A DNA stretch of 49,248 bases, from positions 867 to 50,114 of the forward strand of contig WKLE02003012.1 of assembly GCA_014885115.2 (NCBI GenBank). Reading direction: 5' to 3'. A model generated the notes under the pieces. The model had not been told where the DNA came from and did no database searches. It worked only from the letters and a program-made list of their open reading frames with translations. The DNA is from Asterionellopsis glacialis (taxonomy: Eukaryota > Bacillariophyta > Plagiogrammaphyceae > Rhaphoneidales > Asterionellopsidaceae). Position numbers and translations under genes: made by a program. How positions within the stretch are numbered: position 1 is the stretch's first letter; each line of letters starts with the position of its first letter. Positions 1 through 11,636 of the stretch are shown one piece after another.

Positions 1-783
1 AATGAGTTTTGGGGCGTGTCTGTTTTCCAGAGTTCCATGGATAACGTGAGTTTGACCCAATTCTACGAAACCGTGCCACGGGATAGTCACGTCATTGTTG
101 GCGTACGCACATGCTTGAGCGGCTGTCCAAACACAAGGTTTGGAACAAGTGGAAGTCTGACATTCTTCTTCCGTCATCAGTGGGCATAGACACCAGGAAG
201 ATTCCAACAAAGTAGGTGGTTCAACTGGGGCTGATGTGACAGGAGCACTTGTAACAGGAGAAGCTGTAACGGGAGCATTAGTGACTGGAGAAGCTGTTAC
301 TGGAGCACTAGTGACAGGAGCTGATGTAACGGGTGCGGCTGTTACAGGAGCAGTGGTTGGAGCATTTGTTTGAGGAGCAACAGTGGGCGAGCATGGTACA
401 GGGTTACAAGTTGCTGTAAGTTCACAAGTTCCTTTATTTTTGCCTTTGTTCGGAGGACAATCTGAATTGTCATAACAAATTACGGGACATTCGCCACCAG
501 GGAGTCTTGAACAATCACTATTGGCACTGCAAGATTTGCCACAATCAACATCGGTAGAACATGCAACAGCAGAATCGTGTGAGCATTGTCCACAAGAAGA
601 AGGTGGTTCTCCTACAGGAGCTACTGTTGGTGGATTAGTAGGGTCACTGCCGGATGAACACATTCCATTGCTCCAGATACATAGATTATCAGTACAACTT
701 CTTCTTTTATTGAAAGACTCGCATGGTTCTGCAGCATTTGCTGTTATTGGACGATGCTGCGAAACATAATTGAAGGTGACAAC
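1..783 (-). CDS. Secreted Cys-rich protein with PVT-repeat linker (partial, last visible exon)
   Basis: The minus strand is open from an acceptor (TTTTTCAG, cut after 784) to the window edge, so both the start exon and the C-terminus are missing. The exon reads VVTFNYVSQHRP, then a small module CESFNKRRSCTDNLCIW..C, then a Pro-rich link. A dense Cys block follows (CGQCSHDSAVACSTDVDC..), then about eight copies of a PVT(S/A/N)(A/S) repeat at about 230-355. It ends with another Cys region (CLCPLMTEEECQ..CSKPCVW). Pro/Thr linkers between disulphide-rich modules are usual in diatom secreted or cell-wall proteins. Export is inferred, since the signal peptide lies outside this exon. No enzyme domain was recognised. 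The first exon could not be placed between 790 and 1500. Confidence 0.7.
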
Positions 784-786
784 CTG

Positions 787-2075
787 AAAAATGAAGAAGC
801 TCGAAAGCAATTTCGTCCTTTTTCTTTTGGTAGAAAGGAATAAGAGAAGTAGTGACTATTTCAATGTTTGAGTGTTCAGAATACGGTGAGTTTGTATATC
901 TATGATGTATTAAATACGGTATCTTAAATAAGAGTATGAATACTCGGAAATCAACTCAGATATGACATTACGCATGAAACCGACAATAATGGACTTTCAA
1001 ATCTCTCTGATTTGACAACCGTTCTGTTTGGGTCTTTCGAGTACCTGATAGTACAGACTGCACTTGCATTTCCTGTTGCCGCCTGTCATATTTATTACTC
1101 GTAAAATCTTGCTGATTCCTTCCTGGGTGTTCCTTGAAGTTTTCTTATGGGTGCAACTATGCATTAAATATTACTTGTGACTTATCGACCAAAAATGACC
1201 AAGAAAGATTGATAGTTCTTATTCCTCTGAGTACCGGCTTATAACGATTTGTTTTACAGTAATAATTAGCAGTCTTCATCTTATGCTATCTGGAACCAGT
1301 AACGTTACTTGTATTGTAGATACGGTACCACGTTCCCATTCGCAGGACCTAGACCTGGCTACTGATGATGTAAGAAGCTCAATACACATTGAGGTAGAAT
1401 TCCTGTAATCACACTAGATAGTACTAGACTTTCTCACTAACTTTTGGTTTTTAGTAAATACTATTTACTAGTTTTTTGTTTGCTACAAAACAATTTGTAA
1501 ATAAATACCTTGACTGGGAAAATACTAGGCATTTAGCAGCAAGAAATACACTATGTATGTTTAGTATTATAATAATATTATGTGACATTGATCATGACTA
1601 TAGATTTAGCTTTTAGCTGTTTGGCAATCATGGAATGATTTAAAAAATAAAAGAGAGAAATGACCTCTAACAAGAACATAAATCCAGAACATGATTTTAA
1701 AAACTTTGGATATGCATGAAAATGAGGGGTAGAAGACTCAATGATTACAGATAGTAACTTGACTTCTATGGAGTCCATAAGTTGGAGAGATACTAGTAAT
1801 CATTGGTGTGTCATCAGAATTGTTGATGGAAGAAATTGAAGCACTAGTACTTGTGTTGTGTATTTTCTAATGAAGAATCAGCAGTATCACAATACTGCTA
1901 CTAGAACCAAGTTTTTATCTCTATTAGAATGTTAGTGGATTTATGCGTGGTTTGAACTAAAAATTGTTAATTTGAGAGGATACAGAGATAATAAGTTTTC
2001 CTCCTTAGGATAAGAAGAAAGCCAGAGTTTATGCCTGTACCTCTGATCATGCAATAATATCTCTGTCTCTATAGT
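787..2075. other. Intergenic or intronic, no gene seen
   Basis: AT-rich DNA with only short chance open frames. The 5' exon of the Cys-rich gene at 1-783 must lie in or beyond this stretch, but I could not place it. Confidence 0.5.
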
Positions 2076-2179
2076 ACAGTATAGTAGTGACACTAGTGGT
2101 ATTAGAATTGCTGGTGTATATAAAAACACAGTATAGTAGTGATACCAGTGGTATTAGAATTGCTGGTGCATACAAAAAC
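2076..2179. repeat. 52-bp imperfect tandem duplication
   Basis: Two adjacent 52-base copies (2076-2127 and 2128-2179) begin ACAGTATAGTAGTGA and share GGTATTAGAATTGCTGGTG. They differ at four positions, all transitions. No gene overlaps them, so this appears to be a recent local duplication. Confidence 0.85.
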
Positions 2180-2599
2180 ATCATCAGTCATTCAAAAGAA
2201 GTTGATAGAGGGTACAATGTGGTCTTCTTGATGAAAACAGCTGTCAAAAATAGATCATTTAAATTTGAAAGATAAAAATGTGCCTGCCCAAATGAATTGC
2301 CAGATTATTCAGATGAAGTTGAGCTCATTTTATTGGCTTTGAGGAGAAGTTCTAGTGGAAAAGGATCTAAAAAGCATTACGTAAAATACAAAACAGTCCT
2401 GTTGTTGATAGTAAAAAGCATAATACTTCATAAATATCTTGAATTCTTTTTAGTTGTAAAGAAAAGCTTTACAAAAAGAGAAATGTTTTAAACACTTCAA
2501 GCTGTATTTTTTATTACTAGAAATATTCAACAAAGGAGGATTTAATTAAAAATCTATTGTTTACAGCAGAAACACAGTGTAAAATTTCTTTTTCTGTGC

Positions 2600-4100
2600 A
2601 ACTGCTAACTCCTGGGGGGGGGTTGCTTGTTCTGGACATCTTTTCAACACAATCCAAGCCAAACAAAATAAACTTAAGTTAACAAATACTATACAAATTG
2701 AATCTTCATGTTTTTCCTGTATGTTTTCTCAACCCTTCAGGTTTCTTTGTATAATTACAGTAGTGTGGATTTAATTTTAGTACATCTAACATTTAGGGCA
2801 GAAATAAGGTTTTATATTTATTTCCCTCTAAACTAAGAATATCTAAATACAGTTGATCTGAACTTTTCAACACCAGGATCTACTGAGAAAACAAAAACAA
2901 GAGATCTTGCTGTTCTTTCTATATCTTGAAAACAGATTTTAGTTGCTACTTTTTCTATTGTTCAATTAAAAACTACTAGAAACATTTTTCTCAACTTGTT
3001 ACTTTTTAGCAAATTCCATGGTAAACAAAATGAATCTAGATTGTTGAATATTTTTCTTCTTATATTTAATCTTGATGTTTATCCTTTGTTTGCCTCAACT
3101 CTTAATTTTTCTTTACATGAACAGTAGTTTGGATTTGATTTTAATAGTGCATCTAACATTTAGGACAGAAATCAGGTTTTACCTTTATTTCCCTCTAAGC
3201 TAATATTTAAATGTAATTGTTCTGGACTTTTTAACACCAATATTATCCAATGAAAACAAAACCAGATCTTTGTGTGCTATTCATCTTGAAAACAGATCTC
3301 AAATGCTACTTTTCCTGTTTTTCAATTGAGTACTCCTACTAGAAACATTTTTCAACTTGTTGCTTTGTACCAGATTCTACAGCAAACAAAATTAACTCAT
3401 AATAACAATTATATTTGTCCTCCTATATTTAATCTTGATGTTTTTTCTGTGTGTGTGTTTTCTTTGCATAAATAGTAGTATAGATTTGATTTCAATAGTA
3501 CTGTACATCTAACATTTAGGGCAGAAATAAGGTTTTTTGATTCTGTTCTTTTTGACACCAGGGTCCAAAAAGACAAATGAGATCTTGCTCCTGTGCTTTT
3601 TAAAATCTTGAACACATATTCAATTTGCTTTTGCCAATGTTGAATTACTACTACTAGAAACATTTTTCTCAACTTGTTACTTTTTAGCAGATTCCACAGC
3701 AAACAAAATAAGCTCATGATAACAATCATATTCCCTTTCAACTTATTTCTAAAGAAATTTGTTCTGGAATTTTTAACACCAAGATCCAATGAAAACAAAA
3801 AGAGACTTTTTATGTTGAAAACAGATTTAAATTGCTGCTTTTTCTGCTGTTCAATTAACTCCTACTAGAAACATATTTCTTAACTTCCCACTATCTAGCA
3901 AATTCCACAGGAAACAAAATAAATTCATGATCATTTATATTCTTCTTCTTCTTATACTTAATCTTGATGTTTTCCCTGTGTGTTTTCTCAACTCTCTTTA
4001 GGTAACTTTACATAGTTATTCTTGTAGTGGATTTGATTTCAGTGCATCTAACATTTAGGACAGAAATATGGTTTTATATTTGTGGTTCTGCTCAACTAAG
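2600..4100. repeat. Degenerate tandem array, period about 360 bp
   Basis: Two landmarks alternate along the array. Block A, CATCTAACATTTAGGRCAG, occurs near 2782, 3149, 3505 and 4044. Block B, TACTAGAAACAT...CAACTT, followed by GCAAATTCCA or GCAGATTCCA and AAACAAAAT, occurs near 2974, 3337, 3652 and 3863. A-to-A and B-to-B steps are about 360 bp, except for a shortened unit between 3652 and 3863. A weaker B-like end (AAACAAAATAAACT) is seen near 2660. The longest open frame across it (3409-3798, minus) is not conserved between units, so the array looks noncoding. Confidence 0.8.
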
Positions 4101-4239
4101 TCATAGGTTCATTTTTTTCTGTTTCTTTGTAGTATTGACTCTGACAAATAGAATAGATCTTGCCTTTAATATCTTAATGTTCTATTTGTACAATTATATG
4201 TTTCAAAATTAAATGTTAGTAGCATTAGTGAGACACCAT

Positions 4240-6200
4240 CAACAAAAATAAGGGATGGTTAGATTTCTACAAATAGGAGTAGCAGCACAATTTATTTGTA
4301 CTTTTTTTTAGTTCAAAAGCATAGTAACAAGAAAAAGAGACATACAATGGGCACATCCACCACTTCCCTCTGAACAGTCTCCATTCTATATAGAATTTAT
4401 ATACAGAACATGGGAAATTTACTATTTTATTGTTCTCTCCTCTTTATATCATTCTTTCATTCTGACCTTTGCTGGCTTAGACTGGCACTACACCAGATAC
4501 CCATTGCTCTATGTATTGTGTAGAGTAGTCTCTCTGCTAGTACTAGTACAACCTAGAAGCCCAAGCTCTATGAGCTTGTATCCTTACACCTGCATCATTC
4601 CTTGGCAATTTGGAATTGGAGCAGGGATTATTTGTAGAGAAGAACAAGATATCAGGATATCATAAATCCAGTCCTAATCTAGGGATCTCATCACTCCTGA
4701 TTAAATCAGCACCTCCTAAAAACTCCAATTAGAGATCTGGATTAGGACAGGTGTAGAAAAGATCATACCCAAACACAGCAGCTTGCTCACTTAAAATATC
4801 AATAGACCAAATCAATAAACAAAAAGACAAATCACCATATACTTTAGGCAACTAAAAGCAAAACAAAGGCAATCAACCCTTCACCCATCTGGCAGCACTC
4901 TCCCCTTTGGCCAGCAGCCTAACATACCTGAGCCATTCAAGCCACCAGCCTGGCAACAAACTGATAACAAGACAACCACAACAAACATAAATACAAGTAT
5001 GATACAGAAATGACAGAAACCTCACCACAACACATTCAAAGAACAAAGCATTTGCAGGATGTGTAAGCTTTTTGGGCATCTTATCCAAGGTTTTTGCTTA
5101 TGTACTCTTTGCCAAAAGATATTGTCCTGCAAACACAACTAGGGCCCTCTGGTAGGCTGTGGCAATTGCATCCAACCCAGTTTTCTCATATACTTATTTG
5201 AAACCTTAACAGTAGATATGTAGCAGCACATATAAAACATTAGTTATATAATTTAATGTACAGCCGCTTGTTTCCCCAGAAAAGCACTGTGGGCCAGATT
5301 TTTTTATTGTAGAGAAGCTTGAAATTGCTTATAGGATTACTACTACTGCCTGTTTCCAAGCTTAAGAATTGTTGCTCCTACAGCACATGATGCTTTCATG
5401 ACTAAATCTCAGGAAGAAGCTTGATATTAGTTAATTTCATTCTAAAACATCTCTCTAATTCTTCTGAAGAAAATTGACTCCCTGAAATAAAAGGGAGAGT
5501 GACTCACATTTATACTGCACAGTGGTATAGGAATTATAGTCTTAGTACCAAGAAGGAGGGAATACAGTAAACCAAATACCAAGAAGGTGCATGAACAAGC
5601 ATTGATGATTGCAGTATGCCAGATAGCCTTTTCTGCTTGAAAGCAAACAAAATGTATCAGATAACTTTAATTACTATATCTTATGCAAGGTTACGTGTAT
5701 ACTTTTGTTTGTTTGTTTGTCTCTTTGCTATACTTTGTTTTTGCGTTTTCTTATTTTTGACATATATATATACTTCACACAATAAGGAGAATATAAGATC
5801 ATTGAGGTAACTCTTTCATATTTCCAGTAGTAGTAATAGTAGTAGCCGTTTCCCCACGAGAAAAGAATTGTAGATAGATAGATGATATAGTAGTGCATAT
5901 CATGATTTTCGTTTTGCATCATCATGTTCCAAAGGAATCAAAACATGTCAACTTTATTTCATTTGACCGTGATGCGTCAATTCTCCAAAGTTAAACATTT
6001 CTCTAGATGTCACTGCCATTGCAAATCCATGAACAAGTATGTGACCCACAGAGAGTTACTTGTTTGAGCTTGAGAAAATCATTCCAGTCGATCCAAAAAT
6101 ACCATTGTCACCTATATGTGTACAACTCTTTCCAACCTGTTCCGATACTACAATACTCCACAATAAATATAGAAAGATCATCTCCATACATGATCCATAC
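4240..6200. other. Intergenic, AT-rich, no gene seen
   Basis: Only short chance frames were found. An imperfect inverted repeat lies at 4668-4752. A GTTT run lies near 5705. The stretch at 4870-5090 reads open for 71 codons on the minus strand but resembles no family I know. Confidence 0.5.
4668..4752. repeat. Small fold-back (imperfect inverted repeat)
   Basis: The left arm (4668-4689) reads CCAGTCCTAATCTAGGGATC. The right arm (4732-4752) reads GAGATCTGGATTAGGACAGG. They pair imperfectly over about 20 bases around a 42-base loop. It could be the core of a miniature inverted-repeat element or chance. No target-site duplication was identified. Confidence 0.45.
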
Positions 6201-6227
6201 TCCACTTCTTGAAACGTACATTCTCTT

Positions 6228-6923
6228 TTACTGCGAAAGTGATTGCTTTTCATCACGTGCCTTGAGATCATTTACAACATCTTGGTATTGATAACACTCT
6301 TGTGGAAGCATATATAAATGATGAAGTTTACTACCCATTTGAGCACAAAAGTCATGGGTTACCTTGACATCTTTGTTGTCTTCGGCTGTTTATATAATCC
6401 ACAAGGAACGAAACGAAACGAAATGAAACAAAAAGTACACTTTGTGAGAGATGACGATATTTTCATGGTACAGCACAACAAACTCAATGTAATGACAGTC
6501 GTAAACGTTGACGAGCTATTGACTGAAAGCCCAACAATCTAAAAATCCAACAAAGAAGAGTAATCCCACTTACGATAAAAGTCCTCTACAACATCAAACA
6601 AAGGAAGCAAATTCGTCAAGCGTGGATTGGTGTCGTTTGCAAAGGCAGCGGAAGCACAATGAACGGATCGAATAACAATCACCATAAGAAACAACGAAAG
6701 GAATTGAAGAATGGAACAAGAGATACGAGAGTTAGAAAGAACGAAATACTGATAATCTTAATTGACACTGCCGATCAGGTCCGGTCTCCTTGACACACAC
6801 GAACGGCGTCAGATCCTATCCCATCTTCATATTCTTTCACTTACGAAAGGAAATTCTTCTAGCAAGATTGATGGCTTCTTGTCTCTTTGTGAGTTGAGTT
6901 AGTGAACCTTGAGGACTGGACAT
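6228..6923 (-). CDS. Small predicted membrane or secreted protein, 139 aa, three exons
   Basis: Exons are 6845-6923, 6574-6756 and 6228-6385 (79+183+158 = 420 nt, exactly 140 codons). Both donors are GTAAGT. The second intron ends in a good acceptor (TATATAAACAG). The first uses the weaker TTAAG, chosen because the nearby TTATCAG breaks the frame. The protein starts MSSPQGSLTQLTKRQEAINL. It has a hydrophobic segment at about residues 42-57 ending in CASAAFAND, like a signal peptidase or plastid-type cleavage site. It then continues with a short soluble domain (EDFYPEDNKDVKVTHDFCAQ, KLHHLYMLPQECYQYQDVV). The family is unknown. The signal segment is not N-terminal, so it may instead be a membrane anchor, or the true start may differ. 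Confidence 0.5.
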
Positions 6924-7666
6924 GATGATGATAGATAGATAGGTAGTGACGACCGGTAGGTATCGTGTTTTATATTTTGATTGGCGTGCGTTTGTAAGAT
7001 TGTGAATGGATTTTTATGAGAAAAAACGAAACGAAGAAGAACTAACGCACGGTGGGTGTCGTGTAGATCTCTACCTACATACGCGATCCCGCAGACACGA
7101 TCACGACACTTGAAAATTTCTCTTCTTTGGCAGGCACTTTTTGTTCTTTAGATTTGTTCTTTGGGAGGGAGAGATTCGACGAGAATAAGACCGTGACAGG
7201 GAGGGAGTTCGCGTTGAAATTTCAACATCAGCGAGAGAGTTGACACCCCTCTGTAGAAAGACATCAACATTTAGGCAAAAGATACTTAAAGATGAATTCG
7301 GTTCAGAACTGAGAGAACTTTGACTGGAAGGAATCAAAATGATTGGTCATATCGGGATACATTTGGGCTTCGCTGAAGAAAGTTGAAGTTTACGTATGGT
7401 CCGTCACTGGTCCGTCCGATCGTCGTACAGACAGAACCCGAACCTTTGGATCCCCGGCCTCAACGGTGTACCTTTTCAGAATCGTTGTACCGGTACCTGT
7501 TACCCTGTACGGGTACCCATTTTAATATGCAGTACCGTAATCCATAAAGTAAAATTGTACAACAATTATTTAATACACACAAATATTCAGAATGGTCATA
7601 TCTGTTTGTGGTACACTGGATGTACAACAGAGTTATCCGAAAGTACACTAGAATTTATGTGCTTCA
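6924..7666. other. Upstream region of the small three-exon gene, no further gene seen
   Basis: It contains palindromic GGTACC/GTACCGGTACC clusters near 7488-7520. The minus-strand open frame at 7101-7337 begins with TTG, not ATG, and was not accepted as a gene. Confidence 0.45.
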
Positions 7667-7873
7667 CTGTGATTGGTTGAGAAAAAAAGTACACTAATTT
7701 AATTGCACCCACCAGTAAGTGACCATACCCCAAAGCCTTCCTGACTAGATTCAGGCCCTTGTTTCTATTGGTGTGCGTGTGGAATTTTTAGGTGGGAGAA
7801 GTTTGCTTTCACCATTCCTCTGATTCTTAAACTACTCTACTATCAATAATTCTACATGGTATCAAGGGCATCG
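7667..7873 (+). mobile_element. Probable Copia LTR 3' end with tRNA-Met primer-binding site, truncated element
   Basis: At 7856 the sequence TGGTATCAAGGGCATCGC directly follows a ...TTCTACA end. The TGGTATCA(A)GAGC type is the classic primer-binding site complementary to initiator tRNA-Met and abuts the 5' LTR in Ty1/Copia elements. The upstream 190 bp begins TGTG and ends ACA, consistent with an LTR, but the left edge is a guess and the second LTR is not in the window. The open frame after it runs only to 8131, with no gag or pol domain, so the element is a remnant. Confidence 0.5.
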
Positions 7874-8127
7874 CAGGAGATTATGAAAAACCTCCAAGAG
7901 GGCTTACAGGAAAAACACAAGCACTTATTCTTCTTGCCGCAAGTATTTTTATATCTGGTACTCTATTATTGTATGTATAGTACGTGTACTTCATATCTCA
8001 AATGTTTGGCAATGGAGCCAGGTAGCCCATTCTTCCATTTAGCAAATACAGTAGAGAACCAGTTCTTTACCAGGAAACCTCTTTGCGCAAAGCCAGAACT
8101 ACCTGTCAATGTGTCAACTTGTTCCTT

Positions 8128-9515
8128 TTAATGATGTTCTCTGATGCTAGTAGCATTGGAAAGACAATGTACCACAACAAGCTCATTCATTCCCATACCT
8201 TGTACAATAGTATTTGCACTTTTAATATCAATATATGCTTCAAATTGACCATCTAACGTAGTCCAGCATTTGGTGCAGTCCTGGTTCCACCCGACTCCCT
8301 TTCCTATCCAAAAGTCATCTTTACAAAATGTAAAATCACCAATTTCACCCTCAGGCCATGTGTAGGTGCCACAACCATTCCTTACATTATTTTTGTATTC
8401 AGCTCTGTAGATACTACCCAAGGAATCAGTACAATTTTTTTTGTCATAGTTCCATTCACCATTGTATTTGTTACCATCAATATCTACAAGTTTGCCTTTC
8501 CCATGTCACTTACCACCTTCAAATTGCCCTTCATGGATATTACCATCAGCATAATACGAAATACCCATACCTTCAAATCTTCCATCTGTCAACATGCCCT
8601 TGTATACATTCCCACTAACATCTATATATTCACCATTTCCATGCATAACATTGTTCATCCATTCTCCTGAATACTTTGATCCATTGGTATCTGAGTAAAT
8701 GCCATAACCATGAAACATATTAGAAAGCCACCCCCCTTCATATGTATCCTAAATAATTGTTGATTATGTTAACAATGCAGATATTCCAGGATAGTTCCAT
8801 GACAAAACAATGTATGAGATTAAAGTTGTAGGTGTATATCATGGCAGCAAAAGTAAAAAAAAGTAGAACTTGTGCCTTTTTTATGTCTTGTCAGCAGCAA
8901 CACGCTTCAATATAGCAACAAGAACATCAAATCACAGTAAAGCAAAGGGCTCTCTCTTTTTTTCCTACTACAAAAAAAATCTTTCCCCTAGAAAAAACTT
9001 ACTCCATTGGCATAACGATATGTTCCGTTCCCATCAAAATTTCCTTCTTTGAAATCACCTGTATATTCATCACCATCTGCATACACAATTTTACCTTTCC
9101 CGGTCATTTGATCATTTTTCCAATCTCCTGTGTAAACATCTCCATCATTATAGTTCATCAAACCCTGTCCTTCTTGAACTGCATTGTCATCTACCTCTCC
9201 ATAGTGTTATGTTCCATCTGCATATTCCTTTTGTATACAACGATTACTTCTTGGTGATACAACGGAAGGGACCAAATCTGTTGTACTCATCATCAAGAGA
9301 GTTGCTGAACTTTACACATAGAGCCCTGTCCTGTCCTCTACGCAGTGAGATTGCTCCTTATGGGTTGCATCAACCAGTTGGTTCGGTGTCCACGAGATCT
9401 CTCCTTGCATGTGCTCTATGTTGTTGGATCTTTCAATGCAACTTTTTGCTTCCACCAGGGACACCTGCAGATTTGTGCCAAATCCATATTTGACGTCATC
9501 ATCATGACAAACCAA
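8128..9515 (-). pseudogene. MORN-repeat protein gene, apparently decayed
   Basis: The minus strand encodes many MORN units (YxGxWxxGxxxGxGxxxxxxG). Examples are GDVYTGDWKNDQMTGKGKI and GDEYTGDFKEGNFDGNGTYR (about 9010-9160), and GSKYSGEWMNNVMHGNGEY and GNIHEGQFEGGK (8506-8718). The last part, from about 8127 to 8500, reads NKYNGEWNYD and GSIYRAEYKNNVRNGCGTYT. MORN repeats bind membranes or act as scaffolds. An intron with donor GTAAGT (near 9004) and acceptor TTATTTAG (near 8749) is plausible. In-frame stops break the gene: TGA after EGGK (near 8504), TAA before HYGEV (near 9208) and TAA after GLYV (9312). Frame changes in between suggest decay rather than unrecognised introns. Confidence 0.65.
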
Positions 9516-9720
9516 TTGTAGAAATGTTAAAAAGTCGTTATGGTGAATTTCACGACGAGTTTTGGCAATCTTGAGTTAGTAACCCCCGAATTAAGACCCA
9601 ATTTTAGGCCCATTATTTTTTGTGTTTCAAAAATGAAACAAGGGCCAGATTTATCCGTTACAGTATTTTGTAGGAGTAAAAGCAGATTCGTCCTGGCCGC
9701 CGGACAGATGAAAACGAGCT

Positions 9721-9732
9721 CTCTCTAGAGAG
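9721..9732. promoter_or_regulatory. CTCTCTAGAGAG palindrome upstream of the ankyrin gene
   Basis: A perfect 12-bp palindrome lies 58 bp before the ATG at 9790. The CTCTAGAG core recurs near other gene starts (25866, 32073, 42176). A regulatory role is inferred. Confidence 0.35.
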
Positions 9733-9789
9733 AGGACCAAAGAAGTATGGACATGTCGCACATGAAAATAATATTACAATGCTAGCATC

Positions 9790-11163
9790 ATGCACGAAGC
9801 CAACCAATGTCTTGTTCATCTGATTCAACAGACAAGATACGCAGAAGCATCGGATTACATCAAAAGGAAACCTGAATCGATTTACTACACAAATCACAGA
9901 AGTGGACGTCTTGCTCTCCATGAAGTATGTAAACAGGCCTCTCTGTGTTCGTGTCTCGAAGCGTCCGATGATTATTCAGACAGTGAAGGTGGAGGTAGTA
10001 GCGATTTAAATGGACAAAGTGATGAATTAAGGAAACAAACAGCATTACGCGAGCTTGCAAAACTCATCATCCAGGCGTCTAAATTATCCCAAGAAGAGAC
10101 ACAACAAAAATCACTCAAATTATCATTCTCTGGGTACAAGAATGAAGGGCAATGCCTTCAGTTTGAAATGAAAAGTCAATCGATCCTGTCTCTTCGAGAC
10201 ATCAATGGAAATACTCCGTTGCATATTCTTTGTGCTCATGATTCAGACCCATTCATGATGCACATCATTTTAAAAGCCGCTGAAAATGAATTGCAAGGTG
10301 GTCCCACACCCGCTGAATTGGTGAAAATGAAAAATGATAATGGTTGTACTCCATTGCACTTTGTAGCGCAGGGAGGTTGTCCATTTGCGGCAGCCAAACT
10401 TATTATGAAATTCTGTGTAGGACTGGAAGAGCACCCGTGTTCTGTCCAAGATGAAGATGGTGATACGTGTTTACATTGGGCTTGTTCTGCTGATATATCC
10501 ACCAGAAGGTTAAAATTACTTATAGAAGCAAATCCAAAATCTCTCATGATTATCGATCATGGAGGATCATTTGCCTTGGATGATTACTTGACGGACACAT
10601 ACTACAACGAAGCGGGTGAAGAAGAACAGAAGTGCGGCTCAGAACAATTAGTCCGCATTGATTTCATTTTACGAGCTTACCATGCCATCGAAAGTCATTC
10701 TTCTCCGTGGTATCCAATTCATATGGTTGCATTGACACGGTTTTGCAGGTCTTACATACTCAAAATAATGCTGAATTCATTCAGGGATCACCTGGGAAGA
10801 CGCAATGAATGGGGTATGTTACCCCTGCATTGTGCTGTGTGTTGCACACCTGTTCCTTCTCTATATCATGAAACCTCCAAGGTTTCAATTTTGCTGAGAG
10901 AATACCCCCAAGCGGTATCATTGCCTACCAACACCGGAAGATTGGCATTGCATCTTGCATTGAAATATCATCAACCAATCGACATAATCAAGAGTCTAGT
11001 GTATACGGCTCCTGAGACGTTGACGAAAGAAGATCCCACAACGGGGTTGTTACCGTTTATGATTGCAGCTGTGGATAACAATTCCGATGATATCAACACA
11101 GTATTTGAATTACTTTTGATGAATCCGGAACTTGTTCGATCTGGTATTGAATTCCAAAAATGA
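9790..11163 (+). CDS. Ankyrin-repeat protein, 457 aa
   Basis: This single-exon gene encodes a protein built of degenerate ankyrin repeats. The helix-turn signatures are GRLALHEVCKQ, GNTPLHILCAHDS, GCTPLHFVAQGG, GDTCLHWACSAD, GMLPLHCAVCC and GRLALHLALKY. Repeats are spread through almost the whole length, with insertions of 30-60 residues between some of them. An acidic, Ser-rich stretch (about residues 58-78) follows the first repeat. Ankyrin arrays bind partner proteins, and no catalytic domain, signal peptide or membrane segment is visible. The ATG follows a 12-bp CTCTCTAGAGAG palindrome. The gene converges with the histone deacetylase downstream. Large ankyrin families of this sort are common in diatoms, and the specific function is unknown. 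Confidence 0.9.
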   Translation: MHEANQCLVHLIQQTRYAEASDYIKRKPESIYYTNHRSGRLALHEVCKQASLCSCLEASDDYSDSEGGGSSDLNGQSDELRKQTALRELAKLIIQASKLSQEETQQKSLKLSFSGYKNEGQCLQFEMKSQSILSLRDINGNTPLHILCAHDSDPFMMHIILKAAENELQGGPTPAELVKMKNDNGCTPLHFVAQGGCPFAAAKLIMKFCVGLEEHPCSVQDEDGDTCLHWACSADISTRRLKLLIEANPKSLMIIDHGGSFALDDYLTDTYYNEAGEEEQKCGSEQLVRIDFILRAYHAIESHSSPWYPIHMVALTRFCRSYILKIMLNSFRDHLGRRNEWGMLPLHCAVCCTPVPSLYHETSKVSILLREYPQAVSLPTNTGRLALHLALKYHQPIDIIKSLVYTAPETLTKEDPTTGLLPFMIAAVDNNSDDINTVFELLLMNPELVRSGIEFQK

Positions 11164-11636
11164 TGGTAGATTTATACAACTTTTTTTCATACAGTTGCGT
11201 GTTATATTATGTACATTACTAATTACTTGAGAGTTCCTTACACCAACAACATCATACGTTTAGTCTAGCAGAGAGAGCATCATTGAAATACATAACGATT
11301 CCATAGATGTGATCCTTTTGTATCGTTTCAAGTTTTGTGTTTCAATCTACTACAGACACTTTAAAAAACAAAAACAGAACGATGGATTGTGGAAGCAACG
11401 ACCACAAAGCAGATGGAGAAAGGGCAAGAAATAACCATGAAGAGACTTGGCATGGCAGGTTACGCCAATCAATCGTAACGAGACACGAAGATGGAGGGCG
11501 CGAAGGAACAATATATAAATATATGCATACTTCTACTTTTAAAAATGATACTTGTATCCTAAAATATTCACAACATGCAGCATGTCCAATCATTCATTCA
11601 AGGGCGACACTCCTGTATCAATCCTGCATAGGAAAA
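11164..11636. other. Convergent intergenic region
   Basis: It lies between the stops of the ankyrin gene and the histone deacetylase and presumably holds both 3' UTRs. Open frames here are short and run into the antisense of the deacetylase. Confidence 0.5.

Noticed and set aside
3409..3798. 129-codon minus-strand frame
   Set aside because: It runs across the degenerate tandem array and is not kept in other repeat units.
7101..7337. 78-codon minus-strand frame
   Set aside because: It begins with TTG, has no domain and sits in the upstream region of the three-exon gene.
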